Assembly (NCBI GenBank): GCA_963802375.1
Contig: CAWDIJ010000013.1
Location: 173,519-237,518, forward strand
Origin: JACDAN01 sp963802375
GTDB taxonomy: Bacteria > Actinomycetota > Thermoleophilia > Gaiellales > Gaiellaceae
DNA: 64,000 bases
Direction of reading: 5' to 3'
Shown one piece after another: positions 33,892 to 42,385 of this stretch (its first letter is position 1; every line of letters starts with the position of its first letter). Below the pieces are notes generated by a model, which made no database searches, was not told the origin of the DNA, and saw nothing but the letters and a program-made list of their open reading frames with translations. Made by a program: the position numbers and the translations under genes.

Positions 33892-33977
33892 GGGTCGCAG
33901 CGGCAGAGCTTTCGCTCTCCCCGGACGAGATCGCCAGCCTCGAGGAGCCCTACCGGCCGCATCCCGTATTCGGCCAC
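33892..33977 (+). pseudogene. C-terminal remnant of an aldo/keto reductase
   Basis: Immediately after the Rossmann gene stop the frame reads ELSLSPDEIASLEEPYRPHP then VFGH, the typical C-terminal end of actinobacterial aldo/keto reductases (LSxEEIAxLEEPYxPHPVxGH). No barrel-encoding part is present and the frame is not terminated properly. It is a short relic; the match is by recognition. Confidence 0.45.
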
Positions 33978-34065
33978 GCATCGGACGACAATCAGGTCGG
34001 GCGTCGCGCGGCGTTGACCTCCTGGGGTGACGGGCCTATGGTCGAGAGTGAGATCGGAGGAACGT

Positions 34066-35307
34066 ATGGCCCGAACGGCCCGTTCATCCTGCGGCTTCAG
34101 CGTTCTGCTGACAGCGGCGATCGTCTTTGGACTCGCTGCGGGCAGCGCTCGCGCCACGTTCCCGGGGCGCGTCGGGCCCATCGCCTTCGCGACCAGCGGC
34201 GATCTCTTCGTTCTCGACCCCGCGACCGGAACGACGACCCAGATTACGAACACCCCGACGGCCGACGACGCCGAGCCGGCCTGGTCGCCCGACCTCGGCG
34301 AAGGCTTGATCGCCTTCCAGAGCACGCGCGCGGGGAACACGGATATCTACGTCGTGGGCGAGAATGGCGGCGGGGAGGAGCGGCTGACGACGAACCCGGG
34401 TGCCGATACCCAGCCGGCGTGGTCGCCGGAGACAGGCGATCGCCAGATCGTTTTCGTCAGTACCCGCGACGGCAACCCGGAGCTGTACGTGATGGACCGC
34501 GACGGGAACAATCCCCGCAGGCTGACGAACGACCCCGGCGCCGATGTCGATCCGGCGTGGTCGCCCGACGAGAGCCAGATCGCGTTCGCGAGCAATCGCA
34601 GCGGCACGTTCGACCTCTACGCCATGAACCCCGACGGGACGAATGTGCGGCGGCTGACGAGCACCGGCCAGGACGACCGGCATCCGAACTGGTTCCCCGA
34701 CAACTCGCTGATCGTGTTCGACCGGGGCTCCGCCGGAGGCCCGGCGAACATCGCCTTCGTCCGGCCCGACGGCTCGGGCTTCGGGCGCCTGACGCTGGAT
34801 CCGGCAGACGACCGCGAGCCCGTCTGGTCGCCGGACGGCCGGTCGATCGCATTCTCGAGCGACCGGGGCGGCGCACTCGAGCTGCACGTGATGGAAGCAA
34901 CCGGTGCGGGTCAGCGGCCGCTGGCGTCGGGACGGGCCCCGGCCACGGGCGCCGACTGGCAGCGCGAGGTGCCGCTTGACGTCGAGTTCGTGCTCCCGGT
35001 GCTTGCGCCCGGCACGGGAGGCCGCGTCTGTACGCAGGCCGGCACGGAGCGGAGGGACACGCTCACCGGAGGGCCGCAGGCGGACGTGCTGTGCGGGCTC
35101 GGCGGGGTCGACCGGATCAGCGGCGCGGCAGGTAACGACGTGCTCATCGGAGGCCCGGGGCGAGACAGGCTGGTGGGCGGCGCGGGGGCCGACGTGCTGT
35201 ATTCGCGAGACGGCGTCCGCGATGTGGTCGAGGGTGGGCGCGGCCGCGACGCCGCCCGCGTCGACCGGAAGCGGGACAAGGTCAAGGGCGTCGAACGACG
35301 ATTCTGA
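34066..35307 (+). CDS. Secreted TolB-like beta-propeller protein with C-terminal RTX repeats
   Basis: The 413-residue protein has a signal peptide (about 1-32). Six or seven WD40-like/TolB (PD40) blades follow, each carrying PAWSPD and IAFxSxR repeats (residues ~35-300). After a short linker with two Cys come RTX-type calcium repeats (GGPQADVLCGLGG, GAAGNDVLIGGPGRDRLVGG, AGADVLYSR). It is extracellular or wall-bound, with calcium-dependent folding. A strong ribosome site (GGAGGA) selects the ATG at 34066. Ligand unknown. Its stop overlaps the next ATG. Confidence 0.85.
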   Translation: MARTARSSCGFSVLLTAAIVFGLAAGSARATFPGRVGPIAFATSGDLFVLDPATGTTTQITNTPTADDAEPAWSPDLGEGLIAFQSTRAGNTDIYVVGENGGGEERLTTNPGADTQPAWSPETGDRQIVFVSTRDGNPELYVMDRDGNNPRRLTNDPGADVDPAWSPDESQIAFASNRSGTFDLYAMNPDGTNVRRLTSTGQDDRHPNWFPDNSLIVFDRGSAGGPANIAFVRPDGSGFGRLTLDPADDREPVWSPDGRSIAFSSDRGGALELHVMEATGAGQRPLASGRAPATGADWQREVPLDVEFVLPVLAPGTGGRVCTQAGTERRDTLTGGPQADVLCGLGGVDRISGAAGNDVLIGGPGRDRLVGGAGADVLYSRDGVRDVVEGGRGRDAARVDRKRDKVKGVERRF

Positions 35308-35942
35308 TGGCCAGGGCGAAGAAGCGGCGAGAGCAGAGTCGGAAACGCCGGTCTACGCAGCCTTCCGCGCCGGGCGCCACAAACGGCGGCGGAAACGGGA
35401 ACGGCGGAACGGGGCTCCTTGGCGTGCTGAAGGAGGGGCCCAAGCTGGCCGTCTCGCTCGGGGCGATCGTCGGCCTGATCGCAGGCATCCTCGGGCTTGT
35501 TGCGTGGTTCAACCCGGACGCGAAACCGAAGCCCGACGCACCGACTGACGCGAAGCTTCAGGTCCTCGACTTCCAGAAGCACGTCACGCTGAAGCGATAC
35601 CTCCGCATGATCAAGCGGGACGCTGGTGCGTACACGCCCGCGCAACTCAAGCGCGACGGCGTCGTGGCCACGGTCAAGGCGGTCAATGTCTCCGGCGTCG
35701 AGCGCGCAGATCTCTACTGGACGATGCGCGACAGCGCGAGCGGAAATGATCTCGCGGACGGCCATTACGTCCATCAGCTATCCGGTCGCTTCAAGATCAA
35801 GACAACCGGAGACAGCGGCGGTCGTCCGTTCTGGGCGCCGGCACCGCCGCAGCCGGGCAGGTACTTCGTTCGCTACGAGCTCGAGGCGCCGAACGGATCG
35901 ATCCTGAACTTCGCGGAGACCGACTCGTTCGTCGTCGGCTGA
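35307..35942 (+). CDS. Membrane-anchored protein of unknown function
   Basis: The 211-residue protein has a very basic N terminus (MARAKKRREQSRKRRS), a Gly/Asn-rich linker, one membrane helix (residues ~45-68) and an extracytoplasmic domain of about 140 residues predicted to be beta-rich (DLYWTMRDSASGND, GRFKIKTTGDSGGRPFWAP, GRYFVRYELEAPNG). I do not recognise a family. It is translationally coupled to the beta-propeller gene (TGATG overlap), so the two probably act together at the cell surface. Confidence 0.7.
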   Translation: MARAKKRREQSRKRRSTQPSAPGATNGGGNGNGGTGLLGVLKEGPKLAVSLGAIVGLIAGILGLVAWFNPDAKPKPDAPTDAKLQVLDFQKHVTLKRYLRMIKRDAGAYTPAQLKRDGVVATVKAVNVSGVERADLYWTMRDSASGNDLADGHYVHQLSGRFKIKTTGDSGGRPFWAPAPPQPGRYFVRYELEAPNGSILNFAETDSFVVG

Positions 35943-36004
35943 CGGACGGGTTCGCTGCGCTCGCCTTCTACTCGAGCGGCCGCCGCGCGGTTCTCCGCGT
36001 GGCG

Positions 36005-36676
36005 CTACGTCCGGTCCGATAACCCGCTGTCCGGCTCGAAGAGCCCGGTCTGGTAGGCGAGCACGACCGCCTGGACGCGGTCGCGGAGGTTGAGCTTCTG
36101 AAGGATGTGCGTCACGTGGGTCTTGACGGTGGCCTCGCTGATGTGGAGCTCTTGAGCGATCTCCGGGTTGGAGAGACCGCTCGCGATCAGACGGAAGACC
36201 TCCTGCTCACGCGAAGTCAGCTCGTCGAACTCCTTGGGAGGCGTGGGACGCGGCAGGCGCGTGAACTGCTCGATGACGCGTTTCGTGACCGAGGGCGAGA
36301 GCAGCGCGTCTCCGGCGGCGACGGTGCGGATCGCGGCGATCAGCTGTTCCGGCGGGTCGTCCTTGAGCACGAAACCGCTGGCGCCGGCGCTGAGTGCCTC
36401 GTAGACGTACTCGTCGAGGTCGAACGTTGTGAGGATGAGGATCCGGGCGCCGTTGCCGGCAGCGAGGATCCGCCGGTCGCCTGGAGGCCGTCGAGCTCAG
36501 GCATGCGGATATCCATCAGGACGACGGTCGGATGGAAGCGGGCCGCCTTGTCGATCGCCTCGAGGCCGTTGCTCGCCTCCGCGACGACATCGATCTCCTG
36601 CTTCGTCGGCGAGGAGCATGCGGAAGCCGGCACGAACCATCGACTGGTCGTCGGCGACGAGGACGCGGATCGTCAT
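36005..36676 (-). pseudogene. TCS3 response regulator, NarL family, broken by two apparent indels
   Basis: The parts of one regulator lie in three frames: TIRVLVADDQSMVRAGFRML (receiver start), then QEIDVVAEASNGLEAID and VVLMDIRMPELDGLQAT (phospho-acceptor Asp), then RRILAAGNGARILILTTF and the LuxR-type DNA-binding domain (LTSREQEVFRLIASGLSN). The first break is an extra base in GAAGCAGG (forward 36598-36604). The second is a missing C in ACCGGCGG (forward ~36470-36478). Corrected length is about 222 residues. It is co-directional with the TCS3 kinase and divergent from MMPL3. Confidence 0.8.
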
Positions 36677-37832
36677 GTCCCGGCCGCCGCTGATCGGGAG
36701 GCGCGTGCTGAGCACGAAGCCCCCTCCGTTGGCGGTCCCCGTGGTCATCTCGCCGCCGTAGATCTTCACGCGCTCGCGGATGCCGACGAGGCCGTGGCCG
36801 AGTCCGTTGTTGCTCGTGGCACCGCGGCCGTCGTCGCGGATGTCGATCTGCAGCTCGTTGGAGCCGTAGCGAACGGTCACGTCCGCATGGCTGGCGTGCG
36901 CGTGCTTCAGCGTGTTGGTCAGGCCCTCCTGGATGATTCTGTACGCCGAGAGGTCGATCCCGCGCGGAAGCGGGAAGCGGTCGCCGTCGAGGTGAAGCCG
37001 TACGGGGAGTCCGGCTCGGCCGACCTCCTCCACCAACGAGTCGAGGCGGTCGAGACCCGGCTGAGGCGTCAGTTCGAGGGCTTGGCCGTCCTGGCGCATC
37101 GCCCCGAGGAGGCGGCGCATTTCGGTGAGCGCGGTGCGGCCGGCCCGCTCGACCGCCCAGAGGGCATCCCTGTCCTCGTCGAGCGCTTGCGGGAGCTTGT
37201 GCCGGACGGCCCCGACCTGGAGCATCATCACGCTCATCGCGTGGGCGACGATGTCGTGGAGCTCGCGCGCGATCCGCGTCCGCTCCTCGGCCACTGCGAT
37301 CGCGTGCCGCTGCCTCGCGCTCGCGCTCGGCCCGGGCCGCGCGTGTCTCTGCCGCCTCGACCTGCTCGCCGCGCATACGGAGGGCATAGCCCGCGGCCCA
37401 GGCGATTCCGAATTCGACGGGAATCAGGATGAGCTCCGCCGTCGTGCGCCCGGGGATGTTGTAGACCACCGCCGTGATGCCTGCGAGCACGATCGCCAAG
37501 CCGATCCACGCGTGCCTCGCGTTGCGCAGGTTCCCGAGCAGGGCGGCGGACGCCAACCCGACGAGGAACAGGCTCTCGACGGACGGGATCAGTAGCCCGT
37601 CGACGAAGGACAGCGCCGGCGCGAGGATCCAGTAGGCCGCCGGAGCGCCGAAGGGAAACCACCGGCGGGTGAACAGCGGCAGCATCAGGAGCGCCAGTGC
37701 GGGTACGGCGAACCACCGGCTCGTCGTCGGCGAGCCCGGCGAGACGACAAGTTCGGCGATGCCCGCGACGGTCAGAGCGCCGATTAGGAGCTCGAACCAG
37801 TACTCGCGCGTGGCCTGCCGGATCCGGCTCAT
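36673..37832 (-). pseudogene. TCS3 sensor histidine kinase, HisKA_3 type, broken by an apparent indel
   Basis: The N-terminal part holds five or six membrane helices and a charged coiled coil (AETRAARAERERE). The catalytic part lies in another frame: RHAIAVAEERTRIARELHDI (HisKA_3), QEGLTNTLKHAHA (N-box) and GHGLVGIRERV (G-box). The break is one extra base in GAGGCAGCGG (forward 37310-37316). At the 3' end the kinase frame runs into the regulator's start; removing one G from GGCCGGGAC (forward ~36679-36685) gives the usual ATGA overlap. The start at 37832 (MSRIRQATREYWF) is uncertain. Confidence 0.8.
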
Positions 37833-37934
37833 GCGCTGAAAGTACTCCAGCCGCTGGCGCACCGCCTCATACCGGAGTCGGAGGCCGAATCGGCGGCGGG
37901 TCGGAGTGCGAATCAGGCCTTCTGCCGATGGCGG

Positions 37935-37946
37935 CGCGGCGCCGCG
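37935..37946. promoter_or_regulatory. Palindrome CGCGGCGCCGCG upstream of MMPL3
   Basis: A perfect 12-bp palindrome lies in the 160-bp divergent gap between TCS3 and MMPL3, 46 bases before the MMPL3 start. It is a candidate regulator site, though GC-only palindromes arise easily in this genome. Confidence 0.3.
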
Positions 37947-37992
37947 GTCCTACCGTCGAGGCATGGCGTCATCAAGCCAAGGAGGAACCGCA

Positions 37993-40206
37993 ATGACCCC
38001 CAAGCACAACCTTGCGGCCCGGATGGGACGCTGGAGCGCCGACCACTGGAAGACCGCGACCTTCGGCTGGCTCGCGCTCGTCGTCGGCGCGTTTGCGGTC
38101 GGCGGCGCGGTCGGGACGAAGACCATCGACCCGAACACCGCGGGACCGGGCGAGTCCGGCCGCATGGACAGGATCCTCGACGCCGGCTTCAAGCAGCCCG
38201 CCGGCGAGAGCGTCCTGGTCGAGAGCGAGTCGCTCCGAACGAGCGATCCGGCCTTCGAGGCCGCGATCGAGGACGTCGTCGCCCGCGTTTCCGCGCTGGA
38301 CGTCGTCCAGAACGTGCAGTCGCCGCTCGACCCGGCCAACCGCGGCCAGATCGCGGAGAGCGGCCGCGCCGCACTGGTGGAGTTCGAGATCCGGGGCGAG
38401 GCCGACACGGCAGTCGACAAGATCGCGCCGGTGCTCGATCGCGTCGACGAGGCGCAGAGGGCGCACCCGGAGCTCTTCATCGGCGAGTTCGGTGACGCCA
38501 GCGCGGTCTACGAGACAGATGAGCTGTTCGCAGATGATCTGGCGAAGGCAGGCCTCTACTCCCTGCCGATCACGCTGATCATCCTCGTGGTCGCCTTCGG
38601 CGCGCTCGTGGCGGCCGGCATCCCGCTGCTGCTGGGCCTGACCGCCGTCTTCGGGACGTTCGGGCTGATCGCACTGGCGAGTCAAGTGCTGCCGATGGCG
38701 CAGGAGGTCTTCGCGATCGTGCTCCTGATCGGCCTCGCGGTCGGCGTCGACTACTCGATGTTCTATTTGAAGCGGGAACGTGAGGAACGGGCCGCCGGAC
38801 GCAGCGAGCGGGCGGCACTGGAGGCAGCCGCGGCCACGTCGGGCCGCTCGGTGCTGATCTCCGGCGTCACCGTGATGGTCGCGATGGCCGGGATGTTCCT
38901 GACCACGGACTCGACGTTCGCATCGTTCGCCGTGGCGACGATCATCGTCGTCGCGCTGGCGATGCTCGGCTCGCTGACCGTGTTGCCCGCGCTGCTCTCG
39001 CGGCTCGGCGACAAGGTCGACCGGGTGCATGTCCCGTTCGTCCGGCGCCTCCGCCGCGACGACGGCGAAGGTCGGATTTGGGGCTCGATCATCGACCGCG
39101 TGCTCGGGCGCCCGGTCGTTTCCACGGTCGTCGCGGGCGGCTTGCTGCTGGCGCTGGCCGCGCCCGCGCTTCAGCTCAAGATGGTCAAGCCCGGGCCGGA
39201 CACGTTCCCGGAGTCACTCGGCGTCGTCCAGACCTACAACCGGATGCAGGAGTCCTTCCCGGGTACCGCGCTGCCGGCCAACGTCGTCGTCAAGGCGGCG
39301 GACGTCAACGCACCCGCGGTTCGCGATGCGATCGACCGGCTGGAGCAGCAGGCACTCGCGAGCGGCCGCATGCAGGAGCCGATCACGGTCGACGTCAGTC
39401 CCGATGCGACGGTCGCGAACGTCACGATCCCGATCGCCGGAACCGGAACCGACGACGCATCGGTCGCGGCGCTCGAAGCGCTTCGTGAAGACATCGTCCC
39501 GGCGACCGTGGGCGCGCTTCCGGACACCGAGTCCGGCGTCACCGGGCTGTCCGCCCAGTGGAAGGATCAGACCGACGAGATGACCTCGAAGCTGCCGCTC
39601 GTGGTCGCGTTCGTCCTCGTGTTCGCCTTCGGGCTGATGCTGGTCGCCTTCCGGTCGGTCGTGGTGGCGGCGAAGGCGATCGTGCTGAACGCGCTCTCGG
39701 TCGCCGCTGCCTACGGCGTCCTGGTCATCGTGTTCCAGTACGGCTTCGCAAAGAATCTGCTCGGCTTCAGCTCGACGGACGGGATCGACCCCGTCGTGCC
39801 GCTGTTGCTGTTCGTGATCCTGTTCGGCCTCTCGATGGACTATCACGTCCTCGTGCTCGGTCGCATCCGCGAGGCGTTCTACGGCGGCGCATCCATGGAC
39901 GACGCAATCTCGATCGGGATCAGGCACACGGCCGGCGTTGTCACGAGCGCGGCCATCGTGATGGTCGGCGTCTTCTCGATCTTCGGCCTGCTCTCGCTGC
40001 TGTTCTTCAAGCAGTTCGGCGTCGGGCTCGCGACCGCGATCCTGATCGACGCCACGATCATCCGGGCCGTGCTCCTGCCGGCGTCGATGAAGCTCCTCGG
40101 CGAGTGGAACTGGTACTTGCCGAGCTGGCTCGAGTGGCTGCCTCGGCTCGACTCCTCCGAAACCGAGGCTCCGCGTGAGGCCAAGGCGACCCCCGTCTCC
40201 GCCTAG
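37993..40206 (+). CDS. MMPL family transporter (MMPL3)
   Basis: The 737-residue RND-type transporter has signature segments GLAVGVDYSMFYLKREREER and LFGLSMDYHVLVLGRIREAF in its two halves. A ribosome site (AAGGAGGA) selects the ATG at 37993. It is a close paralogue of the MMPL protein at 17.0 kb, including the N terminus and the external loops, so one arose by duplication of the other. TCS3 is divergent. A perfect 16-bp hairpin follows the stop. Confidence 0.94.
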   Translation: MTPKHNLAARMGRWSADHWKTATFGWLALVVGAFAVGGAVGTKTIDPNTAGPGESGRMDRILDAGFKQPAGESVLVESESLRTSDPAFEAAIEDVVARVSALDVVQNVQSPLDPANRGQIAESGRAALVEFEIRGEADTAVDKIAPVLDRVDEAQRAHPELFIGEFGDASAVYETDELFADDLAKAGLYSLPITLIILVVAFGALVAAGIPLLLGLTAVFGTFGLIALASQVLPMAQEVFAIVLLIGLAVGVDYSMFYLKREREERAAGRSERAALEAAAATSGRSVLISGVTVMVAMAGMFLTTDSTFASFAVATIIVVALAMLGSLTVLPALLSRLGDKVDRVHVPFVRRLRRDDGEGRIWGSIIDRVLGRPVVSTVVAGGLLLALAAPALQLKMVKPGPDTFPESLGVVQTYNRMQESFPGTALPANVVVKAADVNAPAVRDAIDRLEQQALASGRMQEPITVDVSPDATVANVTIPIAGTGTDDASVAALEALREDIVPATVGALPDTESGVTGLSAQWKDQTDEMTSKLPLVVAFVLVFAFGLMLVAFRSVVVAAKAIVLNALSVAAAYGVLVIVFQYGFAKNLLGFSSTDGIDPVVPLLLFVILFGLSMDYHVLVLGRIREAFYGGASMDDAISIGIRHTAGVVTSAAIVMVGVFSIFGLLSLLFFKQFGVGLATAILIDATIIRAVLLPASMKLLGEWNWYLPSWLEWLPRLDSSETEAPREAKATPVSA

Positions 40207-40212
40207 GCCGAT

Positions 40213-40250
40213 GGTCAACCCCCGGGCCTTCGCCGGCCCGGGGGTTGACC
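40213..40250 (+). terminator. Perfect 16-bp stem hairpin after MMPL3
   Basis: GGTCAACCCCCGGGCC, a six-base loop (ttcgcc), and GGCCCGGGGGTTGACC form a perfect stem, starting six bases after the MMPL3 stop. There is no T-run, as is usual for terminators in high-GC actinobacteria. It also lies 3' of the convergent HExxH protein gene and could serve both. Confidence 0.8.
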
Positions 40251-40271
40251 GTGGCGCGTTCCTACGCTGGT

Positions 40272-41285
40272 CTAGGGGAACCGCGCGATGTTCGGGTTGA
40301 GGTCGAGGCGGCCGCCGTCGCGGCACTCCGGCGGCACCCGGTACTCGAGGCTTGACCCGCCGCGAAGCGCGTTCTCGACCAGCTGCTGGCGCATCAGGCG
40401 CCGGGCCCTGCTCGCGGAGAGGCCGAGCCGTTCCCCGATCTCGACCCCGCTCTGGAGGGCGTAGCACTCGGTCATCCCCTCGTCGGAAACGCCGCGGAGA
40501 TGCCAGGCCTCGTGGGCGAGCACCGCGATCGCGCGGCCGGTCCTGTTCGACCTCACCTCGTCCCTGAACGCGAGCCGGTACAGGTCGAGGCAGCGTTCGG
40601 GCGTCAGGTACGCGAGGTTGCCGCCCACGACGGCGACGCCGTCCGCGTGCTGGACGGCGCCGACGTAGTCGCCGGCCTCGTCGCACCGGATCGTGACCGG
40701 CTTGTCGGCGACGCGTGAAGCCTCCTGGGAGAAGCGCTGGGACGCCTCGGCTCGGGTGCTCGCATCGAGCCCGTTCCAGCCGGTGCGGCTCTCGACGAAC
40801 CAGAAGACCAGTGCGAGTGCTGCGATCAGGCCGAGCCCGGCGGCGAAGCGGCGGAGCGGGAGCCGCATCCGCTCGCGCTCCGGCTCCTCTATGGCGGCGG
40901 CCGCTTCCTCCTCGTCCTCCTCCTCCGGAGGCTCGCGGGCGTCGTCCAGCAGCGCCTCCAGCTCCTCGCCACGTTCGCCCGAGTAGGGGATCCACAGCTC
41001 CTGGTCTTCGTCGCGGACGAGCAGCAGCTCCTCGGCGTCTTCTCCGTAGCCGTACTGCTCCCGGTCACTCGTTTGCGGCCCGCGGTCCGGGCGGTGCGCC
41101 GGAGGCGAGCGGAGGGCGCCCACGAAGAAGTGAATCTCGAGCCCGAGCGCGATCAGGAACGGAAGCCAGATCGGGATCGCCGACCGGAGCTCGTACGGTC
41201 CGAACAGCCACGCGAGGACGAAGACCACGAGCCCGATTCGCAGCAGCGTGGGAGGGCTGGGCAGCCGGTCGGCCAGGTTCCACAC
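40272..41285 (-). CDS. Membrane protein with a HExxH zinc-peptidase-like motif
   Basis: The 337-residue protein has two N-terminal membrane helices (about 13-30 and 40-57), an acidic loop (EPPEEEDEEEAAAA region), a third helix (147-163) and a C-terminal domain carrying LAHEAWHLRG (His258, Glu259, His262). A following DEGMTEC supplies possible third ligands (Glu269 or Glu273), followed by CYALQSG. The pattern is that of a gluzincin-like metallopeptidase, but I do not recognise a named family. It starts at GTG and has no operon partner. Confidence 0.7.
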   Translation of the reverse strand: MWNLADRLPSPPTLLRIGLVVFVLAWLFGPYELRSAIPIWLPFLIALGLEIHFFVGALRSPPAHRPDRGPQTSDREQYGYGEDAEELLLVRDEDQELWIPYSGERGEELEALLDDAREPPEEEDEEEAAAAIEEPERERMRLPLRRFAAGLGLIAALALVFWFVESRTGWNGLDASTRAEASQRFSQEASRVADKPVTIRCDEAGDYVGAVQHADGVAVVGGNLAYLTPERCLDLYRLAFRDEVRSNRTGRAIAVLAHEAWHLRGVSDEGMTECYALQSGVEIGERLGLSASRARRLMRQQLVENALRGGSSLEYRVPPECRDGGRLDLNPNIARFP

Positions 41286-41345
41286 GCCTCGACGGTAGCG
41301 CCGGGCGGTGAGCCGGCCGAACCCGGCTGCTACATCGCGACGGCG

Positions 41346-41606
41346 TCACTCCCCACGCGCGTTGTCCCGATCCTTCTGGATCTCGCCGACGACGATCAGC
41401 GCGATCACGGCGATCACGACCGCGATCCGCAGCCAGCGGAGCCAGCCGGGCATGTCGGGACCGTCGGGAAGGTCGGGCAGATCGGCGAACGGGATCGCCG
41501 ACAGGACCTCCGGCAGCACGAAGTTGAGAAGCACCGCGATCGCTGCGACGACGAGCCCGACCCGGGCAGCCGCGTAGAGCGGCGGCCGCCCATGCCGAGC
41601 CGGCAT
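41346..41606 (-). CDS. Small two-helix membrane protein downstream of ABC-4
   Basis: The 86-residue protein has two hydrophobic helices (about 13-31 and 57-76) separated by an acidic, Pro-rich linker (FADLPDLPDGPDMPG). The second helix ends with a charged tail (EIQKDRDNARGE). It starts two bases after the ABC-4 permease stop, so it is co-translated with that exporter and may be an accessory subunit. No family recognised. Confidence 0.65.
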   Translation of the reverse strand: MPARHGRPPLYAAARVGLVVAAIAVLLNFVLPEVLSAIPFADLPDLPDGPDMPGWLRWLRIAVVIAVIALIVVGEIQKDRDNARGE

Positions 41607-41608
41607 CG

Positions 41609-42385
41609 TCAGCTCACCTCGCTCCGGGTGATGCGCCAGAGCCCGACGACCAGGGGAAGGAGCACCCATGCGGCGAGTGAGGTGCCGGCGTGTGCCCACT
41701 CGGTCGAGCTCAGCGCCTTGTCGGCCAGGATCGAGACGGAGCTCCACCAGTCCAACCACGGAACGACGCCGTCGAACCAGGGGATCGCGCTGACCGCGAC
41801 GGCTCCCATCGGCATCAGGAAGTAGAGGACGATGGCCACCGGCGAGGAGAGCAGCGCCGCGCCGAAGGCGACACCCATCAGCATCGAAGCGATGACGTAG
41901 AGCGTGAGCTGGCCGAAGAGCTGCGGGGAGATCGACCAGGCACCGTCCACGTCCGGCTGCGCAATGGCGGCGCCGAGAGCCGCGAGCCCGAGCGCGATGA
42001 CGAGCGCGAAGCTCGCCAGGACGACACCGGCGCCGAGCTTTGCTGCGAGCACGCGGGCACGTCTCGGCACGAGGGTGAACGTGATCAACGTCGTCCGGTG
42101 TGCCCACTCGGAGCTGACCAGCAGGATTCCGACGATCGGGAGGAGCAAGGCCGACGGGAAAGCCGCCAGGACGAACATCTCCTTGAACGTGTGATCTTCC
42201 GGCCCCCCCGCGAAGTACGCCGTGACGAGCGCCGCGACTGTCAGTCCGAAGATGCTCAGGAGCAGCCAGAAGCCTGCGCGGGTGTCGACCATCTTCCGAA
42301 GCTCGACGGCGGTGAGCCGCAAGAGACTCGGACGCCTTTCGACGTCAGCACGCGACAAGTGCGATTCCAGGACAGCGGTGCTCAT
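41609..42385 (-). CDS. ABC-2 type permease (ABC-4)
   Basis: The 258-residue protein has six helices and the BcrB/ABC-2-like pattern: a long basic N terminus (RLTAVELRKMVDTRAGFWLL), SSEWAHRTTLITFTLVPRR after helix 2, and a C-terminal helix with WRITRSEV. It forms an exporter with the upstream BcrA-type ATPase, with an ATGA overlap. Related systems confer resistance to peptide antibiotics such as bacitracin. Confidence 0.88.
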   Translation of the reverse strand: MSTAVLESHLSRADVERRPSLLRLTAVELRKMVDTRAGFWLLLSIFGLTVAALVTAYFAGGPEDHTFKEMFVLAAFPSALLLPIVGILLVSSEWAHRTTLITFTLVPRRARVLAAKLGAGVVLASFALVIALGLAALGAAIAQPDVDGAWSISPQLFGQLTLYVIASMLMGVAFGAALLSSPVAIVLYFLMPMGAVAVSAIPWFDGVVPWLDWWSSVSILADKALSSTEWAHAGTSLAAWVLLPLVVGLWRITRSEVS

